Below are positions 6,933 to 9,458 of a stretch of DNA of 9,458 bases, piece after piece. The stretch's first letter is position 1, and every line of letters begins with the position of its first letter. Made by a program: the position numbers and the translations under genes. Below the pieces are notes generated by a model. The model had not been told where the DNA came from and ran no database searches. It saw only the letters and a program-made list of their open reading frames with translations. The stretch comes from Halanaerobiales bacterium (lineage in GTDB: Bacteria > Bacillota_F > Halanaerobiia > DY22613): positions 1-9,458 of the forward strand of contig JAGMES010000161.1 in the NCBI GenBank assembly GCA_023128035.1. Direction: 5' to 3'.

Positions 6933-7016
6933 TTACCAACGAAATCCATGGTATGTGAGCTTTTGTGCGACTACTTTTTGTGGGCTAATCATGCTATATA
7001 TTTCTTCACAACCCAA
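6933..7016 (-). CDS. Possible 27-codon small ORF between PBP2 and minC
   Basis: In the 132-bp gap, a TTG at 7016 is preceded at 5 nt by AGGAG (7026-7022) and opens 27 codons ending in TAA (6935-6933), 16 nt before the minC start. The frame is open upstream to 7070, overlapping the PBP2 end. The second half would read SPQKVVAQKLTYHGFRW, a balanced composition not obviously random. The start codon is weak and another in-frame TTG lies directly before it. A leader peptide for minC or a chance frame are equally possible. I do not recognise it. Confidence 0.15.
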   Translation of the reverse strand: MGCEEIYSMISPQKVVAQKLTYHGFRW

Positions 7017-7048
7017 CAAATCTCCTGCATCAATTTGGAAAATTATAA

Positions 7049-9325
7049 TTATGGTGAAGAAAAAGTTTCTTTAAAGAAATTCTTTAAAGCCTCATAAAAA
7101 CCTGGATCTATTTCTTCATCTAACACACCAAATTCATCTTTATCAGAAATATTAGATGGAGCATTTTCATCAGCATTCATTCCCTCTTCACTTTCACCTT
7201 CTGCTATTTCCTCTTCTTCCTCAGGTGGTGGATCAGGAATATTAAAATAGTACTTAAAAATTTCCCGAGCAATCGGTAAAGTTTTACTACTAGACATTCC
7301 CTGTTCAATAAAGATAAGGATTGCGATTTCTGGATCTTTAACAGGTGCAAATCCTGCAAACCAGGCATGGTTTGCCACTTCAGAACCAATCTGAGCAGTA
7401 CCTGTTTTACCAGCTATTTCAATGTCTAAATCAGCAAAATATTTTCTAGCAGTACCATAGGTAGTTACACCTAGCATACCTTCTTTAACAATATTAAGAT
7501 TTTTATCACTAACAGGTAACTCACCGATAACTTCAGGTTCAAACTGTTTAACCTGCATCCCATCATAACTTTCAATCCGATCTACAATATAAGGTCGATA
7601 AATCTTACCTCCATTACCAATCGCACTAACATAATTGATAAGCTGTATAGGAGTAGTTGTCAAATCCCACTGACCAATAGAAAGATGCAATGAGTTTCCT
7701 GGATACCATATCTCTCTATATTTCTGTTGCTTGTAATCCCTATCAGGCACCCTACCCTTATTCTCTTGCGGAAGATCAATTCCAGTCAACTCTCCTAATC
7801 CAAAACCTCTAGCGTAATTTGGAAGAGTAATTCCACCTTTATCTAAATTATAAAGTTGATGAGCTACTTTATAAAAGAAAACGTTATTCGACTGTGCAAT
7901 GGCCTCTACTATATTTAAATCTTTATAACCTCTACTAGTCCAGTTTTTGTAAGTCCAACTACCAATCTTATAAGCTCCATTTGGATCATCAAAAAGAGTA
8001 TTTTTATCAATTACGCCATCTTCCAGCATTGCAGGTGCTGATACCAATTTAAAAATAGATCCGGGTGCATAAGTCCCACTGATGCATCTATTGGTAAATG
8101 GCTTTTTTTGATCATTATTCAATTTGTTGAATTCTTCATGGCTAATTCCATTGGAAAAAAGATTGAGATCATAATCAGGGTTACTAGCCATCGCTAAAAC
8201 TTTTCCGTTTTGAGGATTCATAACAATAATTGCTCCACCTATCGGACCGCCCTTCATATCAATATCCTCTTTTGCAATTTCGCGTAATTCCTTTATTTTT
8301 GCATCTAAAAGTTCTTCTATTTTTTGCTGTAAATCGATATCTATATTTATAAACAGATTGTTCCCGGGTAAAGGCGTATTCACTCCCAAAGTTCGTATCT
8401 TTCGACTTCGGCTATCAACTTCAATCAACTCTTTACCATTCTTTCCTCTTAAAAAACTTTCATAATATCGCTCTAGACCAGTTTTACCGATATAGTCTTC
8501 TCCCCGATAACCATCTTCTGAAAATAACTGTAACTCTTCTCGAGAAATTGCTCCCATATAACCAATTACATGAGAAGCCATCGATCCATACACATAATCT
8601 CGAATAGATATCTTTTCAACCACTACTCCAGGAAGATCTGAAAGTTTCTCTTCTAAGGTTACCATTTCTTCCTGATTAAGATTACGCTTAACCTCAAAAG
8701 TATTTCGTTTTTTACTACCTTTAGCAATGCTTTTGATCAAAAGAGCATCATATTTTAAAGGAAAAAGTTCACTAAGAGTTTGGCAGGTCTTTAAAAGATT
8801 AGCAGTACTCACCTTACGCAAATGTACCTGTAAATATTCTTTGAGAATATTTCCTTTGTTATCAACTTTTTGCTCAATAGTTATACCCTTTAACTTTTCT
8901 TGATTTTCTAATATAATTACTTTTTCTTCAGTTTTTAAATCATCTATCAAAATTACTTTTCCATCAACCACATTACCCAAAAGATTTTTAATCAATTCCA
9001 TCCTGTCTAATTTTAAAAGATCACTTAATTCATCTATCGTTTTCTTTAAATTATCTTCACTACGTAGATCCTTTATAGTAATAGAAATTGAAGCAGAGTA
9101 GGCCAATTTATTTGCAACTAAAATTTCTCCATTACTATCTAAAATTTTACCACGTGGTGCACCAATTGTATGAAAATCAACTCTGTTATTCTCAGCTTGA
9201 CTAAGAAAATTAGCACCTTGAAACAATTGAAGATAAGCAAGACGTCCTATAAGAATTAAAAAAATCATTAGGATTATTAAACCAAAACCCAATGTTCTCC
9301 TCTCCATATTATGAGAAATGGCCAC
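7049..9325 (-). CDS. mrdA: Class B penicillin-binding protein 2 (elongasome transpeptidase) with acidic C-terminal tail
   Basis: 758 residues from GTG 9325, numbered from there. It cross-links peptidoglycan outside the membrane and pairs with RodA. A short cytoplasmic start is followed by a single membrane anchor (about 12-33), a pedestal region beginning at TIGAPRGKILDSNGEILVAN (53-72), GKTGLERYYESFLRGKNG (280-297), and the transpeptidase domain. Catalytic motifs: SxxK as Ser423-Ile-Phe-Lys426 in APGSIFKL, SxN as Ser479-Asn-Asn481, and KTG at 640-642. After the domain ends near 695 there is a 50-residue acidic, proline-started tail and a final FYEALKNFFKETF segment. The frame opens at ATG 9340, but that ATG is part of the ribosome binding site GGAGGTGA (9338-9331), which is well placed for GTG 9325. 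Adjacency to minCDE and rodA favours PBP2/MrdA over the division PBP FtsI or SpoVD. Confidence 0.93.
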   Translation of the reverse strand: MAISHNMERRTLGFGLIILMIFLILIGRLAYLQLFQGANFLSQAENNRVDFHTIGAPRGKILDSNGEILVANKLAYSASISITIKDLRSEDNLKKTIDELSDLLKLDRMELIKNLLGNVVDGKVILIDDLKTEEKVIILENQEKLKGITIEQKVDNKGNILKEYLQVHLRKVSTANLLKTCQTLSELFPLKYDALLIKSIAKGSKKRNTFEVKRNLNQEEMVTLEEKLSDLPGVVVEKISIRDYVYGSMASHVIGYMGAISREELQLFSEDGYRGEDYIGKTGLERYYESFLRGKNGKELIEVDSRSRKIRTLGVNTPLPGNNLFINIDIDLQQKIEELLDAKIKELREIAKEDIDMKGGPIGGAIIVMNPQNGKVLAMASNPDYDLNLFSNGISHEEFNKLNNDQKKPFTNRCISGTYAPGSIFKLVSAPAMLEDGVIDKNTLFDDPNGAYKIGSWTYKNWTSRGYKDLNIVEAIAQSNNVFFYKVAHQLYNLDKGGITLPNYARGFGLGELTGIDLPQENKGRVPDRDYKQQKYREIWYPGNSLHLSIGQWDLTTTPIQLINYVSAIGNGGKIYRPYIVDRIESYDGMQVKQFEPEVIGELPVSDKNLNIVKEGMLGVTTYGTARKYFADLDIEIAGKTGTAQIGSEVANHAWFAGFAPVKDPEIAILIFIEQGMSSSKTLPIAREIFKYYFNIPDPPPEEEEEIAEGESEEGMNADENAPSNISDKDEFGVLDEEIDPGFYEALKNFFKETFSSP

Positions 9326-9340
9326 AAATATCACCTCCAT

Positions 9341-9415
9341 CTAATACTAAACGCTTTAGTGTAACACTTATAAAATTAACACCTATAAGTGTTACATTAA
9401 AGCGTTAATAATTAG
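9341..9415. repeat. 75-bp imperfect inverted repeat upstream of the PBP2 gene
   Basis: Two 32-nt arms (9341-9372 and 9384-9415) around an 11-nt spacer match at 28 of 32 positions; the inner 23 (9350-9372 against 9384-9406) match at 22. The single inner mismatch is G9359 against T9397. Within it the word TTATARGTGTTA occurs on the minus strand at 9373-9362 and 9388-9377 (15-bp period), and inverted on the plus strand at 9383-9394 with one mismatch. The repeat ends two bases before the PBP2 ribosome binding site. No T-run follows on either strand, so it is not an intrinsic terminator. It could be an operator array, an RNA leader hairpin or a small MITE/REP-like palindromic element. Confidence 0.8.
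9367..9395 (-). promoter_or_regulatory. Promoter-like hexamers inside the inverted repeat, driving the PBP2-min genes
   Basis: On the minus strand, GTAACA (9395-9390; 4/6 to TTGACA) and TATAAG (9372-9367; 5/6 to TATAAT) are exactly 17 nt apart. The predicted start is near 9360, giving a leader of about 35 nt before GTG 9325. The hexamers lie inside the repeated TTATARGTGTTA words, so a protein binding these words would block or assist the polymerase. A competing upstream candidate is GTGACT with GCTAAT 16 nt later, preceded by a TGn extension, at roughly 9437-9410. Neither is decisive. Confidence 0.35.
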
Positions 9416-9458
9416 CCCATAAAAAGTAATTTAGTCACACTCACATACTATATATAGT
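9416..9458. other. Gene-free right edge with a 12-bp palindrome
   Basis: No open frame of useful length is seen. The last 12 bases (9447-9458) are the perfect palindrome ACTATATATAGT, which could be half of a larger structure cut by the window edge. In many relatives mreD ends directly before this PBP2 gene; its coding end is not visible within at least 118 bp. Confidence 0.4.

Noticed and set aside
7066..7079. Perfect 14-bp palindrome TTTCTTTAAAGAAA at the end of the PBP2 gene
   Set aside because: It is entirely A/T-rich and coding (Phe-Phe-Lys-Glu codons), with a repeated TTCTTTAAAG nearby caused by the same codon run; no T-tract follows closely enough to suggest termination.
1999..7097. 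Several plus-strand open frames (1999-2208, 2283-2474, 2826-3044, 4569-4760, 5371-5919, 6882-7097)
   Set aside because: Each lies antisense within or across a well-supported minus-strand gene, lacks a good ribosome binding site and has low-complexity or unfamiliar translation. They are shadows of real genes.
7204..7389. Minus-strand 61-codon frame inside the PBP2 gene
   Set aside because: It is an alternative frame within the conserved transpeptidase C-terminus and its acidic tail, with no family features.
9326..9340. PBP2 start at ATG 9340
   Set aside because: The ATG overlaps the GGAGGTGA ribosome binding site that serves GTG 9325.
9341..9415. The inverted repeat as a Rho-independent terminator of an upstream gene
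   Set aside because: The stem is AT-rich and no T-run follows it on either strand.
1..9458. tRNA, rRNA, CRISPR array, insertion sequence, toxin-antitoxin or phage genes
   Set aside because: No regularly spaced repeats, transposase motifs or cloverleaf-type sequences were seen. Apart from short intergenic gaps the window is filled by conserved chromosomal genes.

Overview
The window is an AT-rich bacterial chromosome segment in which every convincing gene lies on the minus strand, so transcription runs from the right end (base 9458) to the left end (base 1). Strong GGAGG-type ribosome binding sites, GTG starts, a SpoIVFB-type membrane protease and the order PBP2-minC-minD-minE-rodA-(SpoIVFA-like)-SpoIVFB-like-radical SAM-DUF2344 point to a low-GC Firmicute of the Clostridia/Halanaerobiales type. 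It has MinE rather than relying only on DivIVA. The order-level assignment is inference from gene order and residue style, not a database match.

Layout in transcription order. (1) Bases 9341-9458 hold no gene. They hold a striking 75-bp imperfect inverted repeat that ends at the ribosome binding site of the first gene and contains three copies of a 12-base word and a promoter-like pair of hexamers. (2) Bases 7049-9325 encode a class B penicillin-binding protein (PBP2/MrdA type) with an unusual acidic C-terminal tail. (3) After a 132-bp gap with a possible tiny ORF come minC, minD and minE, tightly spaced. A clear Rho-independent terminator overlaps the minE stop codon. (4) rodA (3953-5095) follows with its own promoter. 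(5) A second promoter-like site, resembling the sporulation sigma-E consensus, precedes a 102-residue SpoIVFA-like protein with no LytM/M23 domain, which overlaps by 4 bp a SpoIVFB-like M50 site-2 protease with a CBS-like tail. (6) After a 111-bp gap rich in palindromes come a radical SAM protein of the TIGR03960 type and its DUF2344/TIGR03936 partner.

Functionally the first half is a cell-shape and division-site module. RodA (glycosyltransferase) and PBP2 (transpeptidase) form the core of the elongation peptidoglycan synthase, while MinC, MinD and MinE place the division septum by restricting FtsZ. The second half has a putative intramembrane protease with a membrane partner, then a widely conserved radical SAM pair of unknown reaction. 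In related genomes ribonuclease G and rplU/rpmA/obg usually follow, but only 25 bp remain beyond the last gene here. No tRNA, rRNA, CRISPR array, insertion sequence or prophage gene was seen. Five start codons were moved from the longest open frame to a better-supported internal start or discussed as such (PBP2, minE, the M50 protease and the DUF2344 protein were moved; minD was kept).
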